Notes under the pieces: model-generated | Seen by the model: the letters and a program-made list of their open reading frames with translations, nothing else | Databases searched by the model: none | Told to the model about the DNA's origin: nothing | Position numbers and translations under genes: made by a program | Source: Scatophagus argus | Lineage: Eukaryota; Chordata; Actinopteri; Scatophagidae | Assembly: GCF_020382885.2 (NCBI RefSeq) | Contig: NC_058496.1 | Span: 357,501 to 421,500, forward strand | Direction: 5' to 3' | Length of the DNA stretch: 64,000 bases | Part shown: one piece after another, positions 48,001 to 64,000 of the stretch | How the letters are laid out: each line of letters opens with the position of its first letter | Numbering within the stretch: position 1 is the first letter of the stretch

Positions 48001-48393
48001 AGGACAGGAGGAGCACCGCCTGAGACGAGGACGAGTCCAGGTAATACTCCACCAGAGAGGGGACAACGGCACCTCCTCTGTCTGCAGGAGAGACTACAGG
48101 TCACACCGAAGGCCTGGACTGAACTCCGTCCACAGGAGGACCTGGACTGTTCCAGTCCACTGAGGGGACAGACTTCACCAGACTGAAACAACTGAACTAC
48201 CCACAATTCAATACAACACAGACGTGACAGGTGGACACATGCAGAGACGGACAGAGACAGATGGAGAGAGACAGGTGGACTCACCTGTACTCAGCTGCTG
48301 GCTGACTGCAGCTCTGACTTGCTCCGCCTCCTGCAGCTCTGCATTGTCCAATGAGAGCAGGAGCTCACTGATACTCACCTGCTCTCTGGACAT
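37264..48393 (-). CDS. tsc1: Hamartin, tuberous sclerosis complex subunit 1 (tsc1)
   Basis: Twenty-one coding exons on the minus strand: 48393-48285, 48081-47978, 47900-47748, 47494-47350, 46974-46820, 45696-45623, 42483-42284, 42104-42031, 41794-41680, 41590-41499, 41409-41319, 41235-40979, 40860-40730, 40644-40601, 39975-39809, 39675-39493, 39393-39283, 39155-39033, 38772-38585, 38023-37883, 37771-37264; 1054 aa (human 1164). TSC1 stabilises TSC2, and the complex restrains Rheb and mTORC1 at lysosomes. The helical N-terminal core is clear ('[18 protein letters not shown]', '[20 protein letters not shown]', '[20 protein letters not shown]'). The middle is Ser/Pro-rich and shortened. From about residue 582 the coiled coil begins ('[20 protein letters not shown]'). 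The end '[13 protein letters not shown]' matches the conserved tail. The first exons are conserved but divergent ('[20 protein letters not shown]'). Teleosts keep tsc1a and tsc1b; I cannot say which this is. Confidence 0.92.
39000..39024. repeat. (TG)n beside the tsc1 exon 18 donor
   Basis: TG run eight bases beyond the donor at 39032 (gene direction). Similar runs flank the acceptor sides of exons 18 and 19. Confidence 0.8.
39400..39490. repeat. Tandem duplication in tsc1 intron 16
   Basis: 'ccaatcacagcacaggtggc' followed by 'tct(t/c)agacagccaatcac' occurs twice in direct orientation, with 'ccaatcacagcac' a third and fourth time. Period is about 53 bp, with one T/C difference. Confidence 0.85.
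42600..45567 (+). mobile_element. Near full-length but dead LINE in tsc1 intron 6
   Basis: Opposite in direction to tsc1. Endonuclease part, about 42.92-43.29 kb: '[19 protein letters not shown]', '[13 protein letters not shown]' and '[18 protein letters not shown]'. Linker, 43.45-43.9 kb: '[12 protein letters not shown]'. Reverse transcriptase, about 44.47-44.98 kb: 'YGPVALTLI', '[16 protein letters not shown]', '[16 protein letters not shown]', '[12 protein letters not shown]'. C-terminal end, about 45.09-45.20 kb: '[16 protein letters not shown]' in yet another frame. The 3' end near 45.53 kb is 'aataaagctttgaatcttga' with TTGAATC repeats. Frameshifts, stops and a nested SINE show that it is inactive. 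The family is the common fish Rex1/CR1/L2-like group; the exact clade is uncertain. The 5' limit is a guess. Confidence 0.85.
44006..44258 (-). mobile_element. tRNA-derived SINE nested in the LINE
   Basis: Reverse complement of the SINE at 34797-35056: 'ttggagggaactcactccaa', 'aggtaccttgctcaagggta' and an inverted B box 'ggaatcgaacc' at 44200-44210. It splits the LINE between the linker region and the reverse transcriptase, so it is the younger insertion. Confidence 0.88.
45702..45753. repeat. CAGA repeat beside the tsc1 exon 6 acceptor
   Basis: 'agagacagagacagacaagc' and further CAGA/CAGG units begin a few bases upstream (gene direction) of the exon at 45696. The minus strand reads as a CTGT pyrimidine tract ending in 'ctctcag'. 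Confidence 0.88.
46322..46806. repeat. Roughly 10-bp minisatellite just after tsc1 exon 5
   Basis: About 480 bp of 'tctgcactgg', 'cctgtactgg', 'tctacattgg' and 'tcttgactgg' units. On the minus strand it starts within 15-20 bp of the exon 5 donor at 46819. Plus-strand frames encode Trp/Leu/Thr/Gly repeats and are artefacts. Confidence 0.92.
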
Positions 48394-48630
48394 TGTGGAC
48401 ACCTGGACACACACACAGACAGTCATTCAGACAAACAACAGTACGTGTCTGTCCTCACACTTCAGTGATGTCACACTGTCTCAGTTTCCCCTCATTGTCT
48501 CACGCTTCCAGCGCAGTACTGAATATTACTACTTCGTACTGCGTAGCTTTACATTTAACTGTTCCGTGTGTTGTGTGACTGTTATGTAATCGCTCTCTGA
48601 TGTCACTGCTTTTATGTAATTTGATTAAGG

Positions 48631-48638
48631 TGACGTCA
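48631..48638. promoter_or_regulatory. Palindromic CRE in tsc1 intron 1
   Basis: Perfect TGACGTCA, about 305 bp downstream of the leader exon in gene direction. CREB/ATF binding is inferred from the motif alone. Confidence 0.3.
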
Positions 48639-48849
48639 CAGTCACTTGTTATAAGCTGAAGGTTGCGACAGAAGCTAATAGTTTATCTTAACTGTCGCTT
48701 CCTGTCGCAAAAAGCCACGACCCTGCGTTCTCAAAGGGACTTGACAGCAGCTCACAGCTCGGCTAACATGCTAACAACTGTCAGTCTTATGGACTTTAGC
48801 TGGTTAGCTAACAGCTGACAGCGTCATCCTCCCGCCTGCAACTGTTCGG

Positions 48850-48995
48850 TCACTTCCGGTGCTCCGAAACAAAAACAGACAGTTTATGAAAGCAAACAAT
48901 AAACGCCAAAAATAAAAGTTTACGTCGGGAAAACTCGGTTACCTTCAGACCTGTTGATCCGAGCAGGGCGCAGCCATATTGAGCAACACCAAACC
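48850..48995 (-). promoter_or_regulatory. tsc1: tsc1 leader exon and promoter
   Basis: On the minus strand 'gtctgaag|gtaacc' is a donor ending an exon at 48943. The exon contains 'caatatggctgcgc', a YY1-like site typical of TATA-less starts, whose ATG opens a 10-codon upstream ORF (MAAPCSDQQV, stop before the donor). An ETS-type 'acttccggt' lies at about 48852 in the first intron. The coding exon at 48393 is preceded by an acceptor ('tgtgtccag'). Confidence 0.5.
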
Positions 48996-49442
48996 CCGCC
49001 CACCGCTGTGACCCCCACACTCTGCAGCTCAACGTCAGCGGGCGTTCACTGATAGAGAAAAAATGGGAAAAATGAGTTCAGCACGTGTTTGATCGAAACA
49101 TAGAGAAGATTTCTTTATTGTTTGGGAAAAAGTACAACGAAATCTTGCCAAATATCTCGCACTACCACACCATTGTTGTTTCATGCAATAGAACCACGTT
49201 GCGCTTTACTGTGCTTAATTTATTTTTCAAAATGATGAGAGGGTCATTTTTCACTGTCTTATAATTTTCCCTCCATCCATCATGGACGCTAACTCAGCAT
49301 GTGCAGAGTGGCTGCTGCATCACAGTTCATGGTGTGAACAAGTGAATATTCCCGCTGTGGGATCAATTTCAGTTCATCTTATGGTGGCCACGGGAGCAGG
49401 TCGCCATTAGTCACCAGTAGAGGTCAGCAGTCTGCCACTTTA

Positions 49443-49880
49443 AGTCAAGATACAAGATAGGTTTATTTGTCACACACACAATCATACACGGTACAATGTG
49501 CAGTGAAATTCTTTGTGTCCCTGCTACCAAAAAATAGGTAAGTGAAATAGAAAGAGCAAAATAAAATATTGTAAAATAGAAAACCTTATTAAAATAAAAA
49601 AATTAAAAATGTGAAAATGTGCAGTATTTACATGTGCAGTATTTACATGTAGTGCAGGTGGGAGTGGGATTGTCCAGATCAACGCTCACTGTTGAGCAGA
49701 CGGATGGCCTGGAGGAAGAAGCTTCTCCTCATCCTCTCAGTGTTGTTTCTCAGGCAGCAGAACCGACGGCCTGATGGCAACAGGGAGAAGAGTGAGTGTC
49801 CGGGGTGATGGGGCTGCCTGAGGATCTTCTCGGCTCTCGACCTTCCATTTACAAGAAAGTCACATTTAGAAGAAAACATG
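49443..49880 (-). mobile_element. 5'-truncated LINE between tsc1 and cel
   Basis: The minus-strand frame 49879-49679 ends in 'HPGHSLFSLLPSGRRFCCL' and 'RRSFFLQAIRLLNS', the C terminus of the same Rex1/CR1-like reverse transcriptase group as the tsc1 intron LINE. Its 3' UTR follows toward 49443, with 'aaagaatttcactgcacatt' and 'ataaacctatcttgtatctt' on that strand. Confidence 0.8.
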
Positions 49881-50233
49881 ACGAGAACTTCTCCTTTTCT
49901 TACTGAGAAGTATCACAAAACCCTCCTGCTGTGGCTGAGAGGAACCCCTTTGATGGAGTGTCAAAATAAAGCGTGACATAGCAGTTTTTCAGTGTGCAGC
50001 CGCCTGATGTGAGCAGCAGCAGCTGTGTGTGTTCTCGGGCTGAAGATAAAAACTGCAGCTTGTTGAGCGAAAAGCTGCCGCTCATTTCAACAGGTTTGAC
50101 AAACTCACTGACCCACAACAAATAGACTCCTTCATGTGTGTGTTTGAGTCAATTCTAGACGTTCATATTTTTTATCATACTAAGAAAACATTTATGTGAA
50201 CATGTGAAGACGAAATGAAAGCGTAGCTAAGCT

Positions 50234-50312
50234 CGTCCTGTGGAGATTCTCATTTATCCGACTCATAGCTATCTCAAAGAGACTGAATCAAACACAACTG
50301 GAGACACATAAC
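50234..50312. mobile_element. Dispersed repeat fragment
   Basis: 'tgtggagattctcatttatc' and 'tagctatctcaaagagactg' match the repeat at 34.6 kb in degenerate form. It lies upstream of the cel promoter. Confidence 0.4.
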
Positions 50313-50452
50313 TCGTCCTGACTGCACACACCTGACACTGATGTCCATCTGCACATATGGAAAAGAGAAAAGGATGTTTCACCTGAAATGTTGGACTGCT
50401 ACTTTAAAGCTGAGTTTGCTTTCCTGTTGGAGATAAGAGTTGTCCAACAGAG

Positions 50453-50460
50453 TATAAATA
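50453..50460 (+). promoter_or_regulatory. cel: TATA box of cel
   Basis: 'tataaata' lies 50 bp upstream of the cel ATG, giving a very short leader, as in many strongly expressed pancreatic enzyme genes. An E box 'cacctg' at 50380-50385 could be half of a PTF1 site, but the partner TTTCCC-type half is imperfect and too far away (about 50420), so I do not claim it. Confidence 0.6.
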
Positions 50461-50502
50461 GCAGCAGGAGGCAGAGACAGACAGTGAACAGACAGACAGG
50501 TG

Positions 50503-57004
<6,502 letters not shown>

Positions 57005-57129
57005 AGAGAAGAGAAGGAAAACCGATCCAAGCGTTCCAGCTGTGCTTTTCATTTCATTTTGAACGCTGATAACAAACGACTGTAATGATTTCTAGATGCA
57101 TTAATGCAGACTGAGGATGGATTACAGGA

Positions 57130-57135
57130 AATAAA
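57130..57135 (+). terminator. cel: Polyadenylation signal of cel
   Basis: AATAAA 126 bp after the cel stop; a second AATAAA lies at 57264-57269. Confidence 0.7.
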
Positions 57136-57299
57136 ACCAGATTACACACAAAATACTGAACATGTTGGTGCTGACCTGAGCCTAAAGCTGATTAAAAGCT
57201 GATGTCTACACTCTGCACCTTTCATTTCTTATCGATGTCACCGTCGTCAGGCCAAAATCAGTCAATAAACTGGTCAGTGAGAAAATGATCAATCTCTGA

Positions 57300-57410
57300 C
57301 TGAAAGCAATGGAGTGTATTTACATGCTGTATTGAACGATACTGACTGAAACGTCTTTCAAGAATTTCCCTCCAGGGATTAATAAAGGAATTCTGATTCT
57401 GAATGCTTTT
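57300..57410 (+). mobile_element. LINE 3'-tail fragment
   Basis: 'gaatttccctccagggatta' and 'ataaaggaattctgattctg' are the typical fish LINE 3' end with a GATTCT-type tail. It is short, with no coding part. Confidence 0.45.
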
Positions 57411-58482
57411 TATTTCAAAAAAGGGATGATAACTGCTTCATTTCTCTTTGCTCCAAGAGACAGAAACTCATTTCAGTATAAATGTGAGTAGATTTCTAAA
57501 ATATTCTCATACACACACATAATCTGTGAAAAAACCCCATCAAATAAGCCACTGCTAACAGAATGAGTACTGAGTACTACTTGTGAAATACATTTGCTGT
57601 TAATACTTCAGTACTTTTACTCAACCTCAGTGAAGTTTTAAATGCAAGAGTTCCACACTACAATCAAACTAAAGTGCAAACAGGCTCCACAGCTTGTAAT
57701 GGTGTACTTTTACTGCGTGGTACTATTGGATGTGAGGACTCCCAGCCTCCTACATGGCCACCAGGGGGGCTCACAGCCCAGCACGCCGAACAGGAACGGG
57801 TTCTGAGGGCAAAACCAAGTGAAAAACTAACAAAAAAAGCGGAAGGTGAAGTAACCACAGAGCAGAAAGGAAGACTAATTTAAAAGTCTTAAAGTGTGAC
57901 ACGGAGGAAGACGAGGAGGAGGAGGCTCGCATTCACACGGCCAGTTTGTCGCAACCGAGCGTCAAGGCAGGAAACACAGATGACACATTCAACGTCTGTC
58001 TGCATCACTGACACCACAGACAGAACGACGGAGAGGAAGGAGGAGGTGAACCACGGCTGGAGGAGCACTGGATTAACACAACAAGGACCCAAGACGAGAA
58101 AGAAGGATGTCAGACCAAAGGAGGTGAAAAGAGATAATAGAGAAGCTTAGGAGAACAGGAAAAACAAAAAGAGTCAAAAGCAGCACAGAGGAAAAAGAAA
58201 GGAGGTGAAGCAAAAGCACAGAGGAGGTGGAGCAGGCGAGAAGGAAGGAGTAAAAAAGAGAAGAGTGGACAACAGAGCGAGAGGACACAGGACACAGGAC
58301 TGAGACTTTAAGTAAAGAGGAAGCACAAAGTCAGAGAGGAGGGAGGGGGAGGGGGTGAGGAGCTGAAGGAGAGAAGACGAGGAGGCAAAGGAGCAGGAAG
58401 ACATCGAGAAAAGTGGAGCACAAAGAGGAGCGGAGGACGAAGAGGTGAGGAAAGGAGGAGGAGGAGGCCCCGCAGTGTCATC
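57411..58482. other. Spacer and probable 5' leader of the dok gene
   Basis: From about 57.9 kb the plus strand becomes strongly purine-rich (GGAGGA and GAAAGA runs) up to the dok ATG at 58483. This is probably promoter and 5' UTR. No TATA box or clear upstream exon is visible; minus-strand Ser/Leu/Phe-rich frames mirror the purine bias. Confidence 0.4.
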
Positions 58483-59664
58483 ATGGAGGAAGACATCAGG
58501 AAACAGGGGATGCTCTACCTGCAGCAGCAGAGGTTTGGAAAGGTACAGACAGCAGCACGGACACAGACACACGACAGACACCCAGCTAACGCTAATGCTA
58601 ACACAACACTGTCAGCAACAACAGGATCACAGCCAGTAAGATCAGTATTCAGATCTTTACTTAAAAGTACTCTGCAGTACACTACGACATTACTGCTGCA
58701 TTCAAATGTGTCTGCATGTTCAGCTAAACTTCTGCAAGGCCACCACCTATCTCCAGACAGGTTAATGAGCTCACAGCCTGAGGTGACCAGCGACTAATGC
58801 TGGACAACCAAAGTCGAGGAGTAAAAAGTACAATATTTACCACTAAGATGTGGTGGACTTCAAGTATAAAGGTGCATAAAACAGAAATACTCAAGTACAA
58901 GAACAAGAGTTGTCTCTAAGTGCAGATGTACTTGGGTACATTTCATAGCTGCTGCATTCGAGGATCTTTGTGGGTCAATGTGAGGTAAACTTCATCTGCA
59001 CAAACCAACTCCGCGTACAGAGACACAGTCTGAACCCACACAGACCCTGTGTGGGTTCAGACTGTGCACTACAAGTACACTACGAGTACACCGAAAAGCA
59101 AGTCGAGGGTTTGTGCAAGTACCTCAGATCTTCAGTTCATGTTCCAGACTGTGCTGCGTTCAGGTGATCAGGCTGAGTGTGTCTCTCTGCTTGTAGAAGT
59201 GGAAGCGAGTGTGGTGTGTCCTGTACAGAGAAAGCTCCTGTTCCATCTCCAGGCTGGAGTTCTTCGAGTGTAAAGATGGAGGAAGTGTGGAGAAGTTCGA
59301 CAAAAGTCTGCGCAAGCAGCTCGAACATAAGAAGGTAGACTCCGCTCGATACCACCGACGTACTTCATTCTGTTCAGCTGTACTCGACTTTACTGTAGTT
59401 GTGTACTGCAGTATCCTCTGTATCATCATTTACATGGTGGAAGTCTGTTTGTGTCACCCAGGTGATCCGTCTGGCCGACTGCATCCGCGTGACGGAGGTG
59501 GAGATGGACGGTTGTCCCAGGGACACCGGACCCTTCCTGATCGAGACCACGGAGAAGATCTACGTGTTCGCGGCAGACAGACAACAGCTGGACGACTGGA
59601 CACACAAACTGTGTGAGATCGCTTTCCCTGTAGGCACACACACGCACGCACACATGCACACACA

Positions 59665-59743
<79 letters not shown>

Positions 59744-62217
59744 ACACACACACACACACACTCACACGCTCGCCCACACATACACGCACACACTGTCTGT
59801 GTAGCCGGATGGGGAAAGCTAACATTAACTATTAGCTAATGCTAACAGCATGCTAATTGGTTGACATATCTGGAAAATAACACAACATACCTCGAATTAG
59901 AAAACATTATGCTAATAACTTTTGACTATACATACAAAGACACAAATCCCTTCATCGACAAAGATTTGTCTTTGGTCTTGTAACTTTTGAAAGTTAAGCT
60001 ACCTTGAGATTCTGCAGCAACTTCCTGTTTACACAGATGGCAGCTCTTGATTGGACAGTTTGAAACCAGTGAGTAGTGGACAAAGAAACTAAGAGAAGAC
60101 CTCCCACTCTCAGAACTTCCTGTTAGAACTTTCATGGCGTTTTGTGCTAATTATGTTTTTGGCACAAGTGGTGGTTACATTAGATTAGATTTTTGTGGCT
60201 TTTTTGTTTTGAATACCTAAATAAAAATAAAAATAAAAATATATGTATAAAAAAATATATATAAAAATATATGGAGTAATCAGATGTTCAGTAATCTGAA
60301 CATCAGCAACAGGATCCGCCATTTTGGTTTCACCCATCATCATCTACGTTAGTGTTTTGTTGGAACCAGGCTTCTGATGGCTGCTTGTTGACGGCTACCT
60401 TGCGAGTGCCCCCAGGTGAGCTGTAGCCAATTTCAGTCCAATGGAATCACGAGGTTGTGGACAGACTGCCCTTCAAAAGGCTGTGGAAGTGGACTGTGTG
60501 TCCCCCTGTAGCTTCCTGTGGCTTGTCTTCCTGTCTGTCACACCAACATTTCCATCAGTTGCTGGATGAAAACTGAAAGAATTAAAGATACAGTTCAGAG
60601 ACTGAACCCTGTACAAAACGTTAAAGAAGATGTTCAGATTACTCCTTATTAACTAAAATATTTTTCACTTGCTGTTCAGGTTGTTTTGGATTTTAAATGC
60701 TTGTGTGCTGGCAAATGAAGCTGTGTGGATGTATTTTTCTCATTTTATTGGTTTTTATGTTGGAAGACATCATTTTTCTCAGTGTTCCTTGTCAGATGCT
60801 GTAGTTAAAGGGACAGTTCATCCCAAAATGAAAACTACCTCTGTGTCCTCCTCCCTGTGGTTCTGTTCATCCATCCTGACGGCTCTGATGCCGCAGAGTT
60901 TTGCAGATATGCTGTAGAAACGTCTGCTTTCTTTTCTGACACTTGACAGCAACGACTCTTTCCAGAAATCAGGACCCGGTTGCTCCAGATAATCCACATA
61001 CCTTGTTGTGAGCAGTTCCACGTCGGAACTCTTTTCTTTACATACACCTGCTGATGCACCAGAGGCTCAGGATCCCGACAGGGCGGGACGTAAACATTAA
61101 AGATGTCCTCCTCAGCTGAGCTCTAATGTTAGTTAGCCGAGTTAGCTCAGTCAGTTAGCCTCTTGTCTGTGAGCAGATGCGTGCTGTGACAGGGTGTACA
61201 CACAACAAAACTCTTTAATGCAGGAGCTTCTACAACGTAAATTCTGAGCGGCGGCGAGCTCCCCTCAGCTCCTCAGAAGGACGCCACAAACACAAAGTCG
61301 TGTCTCCGTGCAAACATTTAGGGGGTTCACATGTTGGACTGACAGCTGACTGACAGAAGTCATGTTCCTGCCACATGCTGCTCCGTGACAGCCGACTGAA
61401 CTGAACCGCTTTCTCGTTATCCTGTTCGTCTCCGGTGGTTAAATAAAGCTGGTTGTTATGGAAACGATGTTGATCCTGCCGTTGGTGTCAGTACACCACT
61501 GACACCAACTGCTCACTGACTGGGAGTCCAGTCAGTGAGCTGTGGTTCGTGATCATGTTGGAGCTTCACAAAGTGTTTCACAAACAAATTTAAAATGAAA
61601 AACTGCGGTCAGGTAAACTGGTTGCTCTGTTTCCCACTGCTTTCATGCTAAATATTGGCTGTGTGATAATAAATAGCAGGATGATGACAGACAGCTGACA
61701 GTCCTGAGTCACAGCTCCACTTCCTCTTTCTCGCTGTGTGACAGGAAACACACAGTCTACATACAAACAGCCAATCAGGTACGAAGTGCGCCTGATCGGC
61801 TCAGACTGACCCCCAGAGGGGACCACGTGAACCTCAGCTCGGACCAAATTCCAGCTTGTGTTGTTTGTCCAAACTTCACCATAGCCTGTATAATTAAAAG
61901 TGGGCGGAGCCACCGTGATGTCACCGATAGCCTTCTGAAGAAACATCAGCAGCTCCGGCCGCCATCTTGGCTCTGTGAGACCATGCGGTCTGATTACCAA
62001 AACTGTCCAATCACTGAGTTTTGTGTCCGTCATGTGACTTCACGTTTCCAGTCAGGCTGAAGGAAACCTGAATGACCTGAAACTCTGTCTGTACTTGTCT
62101 GTGTGTAGATGAGCTGGACGGAGCCCAGCGCGAAGAGAGGCAGCCTGCAGAGAGGAAACAAGGTGGATGAAGACGAAGGGATGGAGGACAACTCGCTGTA
62201 CGGCGGCAGAGAGACAG
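58483..62217 (+). CDS. Dok-family docking protein, N-terminal part (dok2-like)
   Basis: Four coding exons seen: 58483-58542, 59197-59334, 59462-59629, 62109-62217; about 157 aa, continuing past the window in phase 1. Dok proteins are membrane-recruited adaptors phosphorylated by tyrosine kinases, with PH and PTB domains. A complete PH domain is visible: 'KQGMLYLQQQRFGKKWKRVW', 'ISRLEFFECKDG', 'VIRLADCIRV', 'CPRDTGPFLIETTEKIYVFA', and 'LDDWTHKLCEIAFP' with the C-terminal-helix Trp. It is followed by 'GMEDNSLYGG', the short motif preceding the PTB domain in DOK1, DOK2 and DOK3. 'KQGxLYLQQQ' favours DOK2; 'CPRDTGxF' also occurs in DOK3. The PTB exons must lie beyond 64000. Human DOK genes are not next to CEL, so this neighbour differs from human 9q34. 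Exon 3 is followed directly by a CA run. Exon 4 opens after a TG-type acceptor. Confidence 0.85.
59024..59066. repeat. Perfect 20-bp palindrome with a 3-nt loop in dok intron 1
   Basis: Arms 59024-59043 (cacagtctgaacccacacag) and 59047-59066 are perfect reverse complements around 'acc'. Confidence 0.93.
59635..59768. repeat. (CA)n microsatellite after dok exon 3
   Basis: About 130 bp of CA with a few T or G interruptions, beginning six bases after the exon 3 donor. Confidence 0.92.
59830..62108. other. Large dok intron 3
   Basis: About 2.3 kb with an (AAAAT)n-like stretch near 60.22-60.27 kb and a double palindrome at 61.48 kb. No exon or RNA gene recognised. Confidence 0.5.
61481..61540. 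repeat. Two adjacent perfect stem-loops
   Basis: Stem 1: 61481-61492 with 61498-61509 (gttggtgtcagt, loop acacc). Stem 2: 61511-61523 with 61528-61540 (gctcactgactgg, loop gagt). One base separates them, giving a tandem cruciform-capable site. Confidence 0.92.
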
Positions 62218-62465
62218 GTACGCCTGTCTGTCTGCTTGAGCCACATTCAGCCATGTTTAGTGACTCTCCCTGAAGCTAAAAAGATTCAAATGATTGTGAA
62301 TATTTTCCCCTGCTCGTTACAAGTTTCTGCATCAGTTCTCACTCTGACCTTCAGGCTCGACTTCCTGTCACACCTCCAACCAAACCTCACTTCCCCTCTC
62401 GCTCTTTGCCCATCTTGGCTAAATTTAGCATCCTGCAGCCAAAATGATGCATCTGCCTGCTGCAA

Positions 62466-62524
<59 letters not shown>

Positions 62525-64000
62525 ACTCACTCAAAGTACACAGCTTCATGTGGTAATAGTACAGCAGTACTGCAGTATCTCATCTCAGAGTGACTGAGTG
62601 ATGCAGAGGAAAACTTAGTGTTGTTTCACACATTGAAGTTTTGCGACTGAAGTGCAGAGATCAAACTGCTGTACTGCGTCTGTACTGCGTCTGTACTGCG
62701 TCTGTACTGCATACTTGGCAGAGTGGAAAACTCGTATCTGCAGGTGTCAACTTAAACGACTCACAGACTTTCTACTGATGTCTTGTATTTGTGCACACAC
62801 ACACTCAGGGTTGCAGTGTGTGTTGTTGCTTAGTGGAAACTTGTGTGTGTGAGTTCCTGCTGCGGTGTGTGTGAGACCAGCGGCTGCAAGACAACTTCAG
62901 CTTTTATCTTGACAGGACAAACTTCCTGTTTCTCCACAGGAAGTTGAAGCCAACATCATCGATTGAATTTTGATGTTTTCTTTCTGTTTGTTTGTTACTT
63001 TGTGTTCATCTGCTGGTGATGGTGACATAATGAGGTCAATCAGAGCTACTACACAGGAGTACACAGGAGTACACAGGAGTACACAGGAGTACACAGGCCC
63101 TCACACACAGTACAGTCAGACCTCAGCCACGGGTCTTCATGTGCCCACCATCAGGGGCTAAAAAGCTTTCAGACGTCATCGCAGTTTTACTTTTTATGAT
63201 TCATTTCTTATTTCCCGTCCTTTCAACAGACGTTGAACATTCAGATGCCTTCATCAGTAAGGAATGTGGAACAACAATTTTAAACAAAAACACAAACCAG
63301 ATCTATGAGGCGTTTAGGGACCAGAGGAACTTTCTCTCGGGCCCGAGCTGCGGAGCTGTGAGCGAGCAGCGATTGGCTGAACACGAGTCAACGCAGCTCG
63401 CGTGAAATGTTAGCCGGCAGCTGGAACGCGCAGACAAACGTACGTCACGTTGTTGTGTATGTAGATGCACGAGTGATGTTGCTATGGCAACCATTGGCTG
63501 GCTTACACCACATCCGTGTTCCTATTGGCTTTGCGAAGAGAAAAAAAACGGCCCCGGTTGCCGCAGAACCGTTTGATTCGAAAACTCCTGAAGTCAGCGC
63601 GCAGCAGCAAGTGGATACACTGAGACACAGATATAAATAGTACTACAGGTTTGCAGTACCACAGTAGTAACATTTTGTTTGATTGAGGTCATGATGTCAA
63701 GCAGCTACTGTTTCCCCACATCCTCACACACCTGCAGCAAACACACCTGTGTGTGTGTGTGGTTTCCTCTGTGTCAGATAACATGTAAACTGCTGTCGTC
63801 ACCAAAGGCGTGATGACACGTTAACATCATGTGACACACTGAGCCTCTCTGCTGTCTGCCGTCCTGTAAAACTCAGCGCTCAGCGTCACAAATAAAACAA
63901 CCAGCACCTGAAGTGCTCACGTCTCACGTTCACACCAAACACGGACTCATCCCAATCAGCAACGGGACTCACAGGAAGTGCAGCTTCGTCTTTTAGCAAT
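62218..64000. other. dok intron 4 to the window end
   Basis: No PTB-domain exon is visible in about 1.8 kb. It contains a CA run at 62466-62519 and a 10-bp tandem repeat (acacaggagt, nearly five copies) at about 63052-63098. Confidence 0.5.

Noticed and set aside
59399-59839. 146-codon frame including dok exon 3 and the CA run
   Set aside because: Only the first part is dok exon 3; the His/Thr tail is the microsatellite beyond a splice donor.

Overview
This is vertebrate nuclear DNA, almost certainly from a ray-finned (teleost) fish. Genes are multi-exon with GT-AG introns and lie close together (about seven genes in 64 kb). Introns and spacers carry very many (CA)n/(TG)n, CAGA/CAGG and other tandem repeats, fish-type LINE fragments and a tRNA-derived SINE. 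The gene order cfap77 - barhl1 - ddx31 - ak8 - tsc1 - cel follows the human 9q34 block, with several human neighbours not seen (gtf3c4, spaca9, gfi1b, gtf3c5).

Layout: (1) 1-2.1 kb, repeats upstream of cfap77. (2) 2.19-5.19 kb (+), cfap77, six coding exons, 236 aa. (3) 5.8-6.9 kb, a 1.1-kb CACACTC-type satellite. (4) 7.2-9.2 kb (+), a short barhl1-type homeobox gene, three exons, 212 aa. (5) 10.9-19.7 kb (-), ddx31, 20 coding exons, 737 aa, with a non-coding first exon near 20.6 kb. (6) 23.0-33.8 kb (-), ak8, 14 coding exons, 464 aa, holding a 2-kb CAGG/CAGA satellite and a dead LINE. (7) 37.3-48.4 kb (-), tsc1, 21 coding exons, 1054 aa, holding a LINE with a SINE nested in it, plus a non-coding first exon near 48.95 kb. 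(8) 50.5-57.0 kb (+), cel (bile-salt-activated lipase), 12 exons, 557 aa. (9) From 58.5 kb (+), the first four coding exons of a Dok-family adaptor, which runs off the window.

All exon maps were made by eye by matching reading frame, splice phase and remembered family sequence. Every complete gene closes in frame from ATG to stop, which is strong internal support. Most long open frames in the window are translated tandem repeats and are not genes.

The genes do not form one pathway. They are a conserved neighbourhood: an axonemal microtubule inner protein (cfap77) and a ciliary adenylate kinase (ak8), a neural transcription factor (barhl1), a nucleolar helicase (ddx31), an mTORC1 regulator (tsc1), a secreted pancreatic lipase (cel) and a signalling adaptor (dok). 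I found no credible new biological system. The most unusual signals are tandem repeats that directly form the pyrimidine tracts of splice acceptors, a group of near-perfect short-loop palindromes, and a changed nucleophile-elbow residue in cel.
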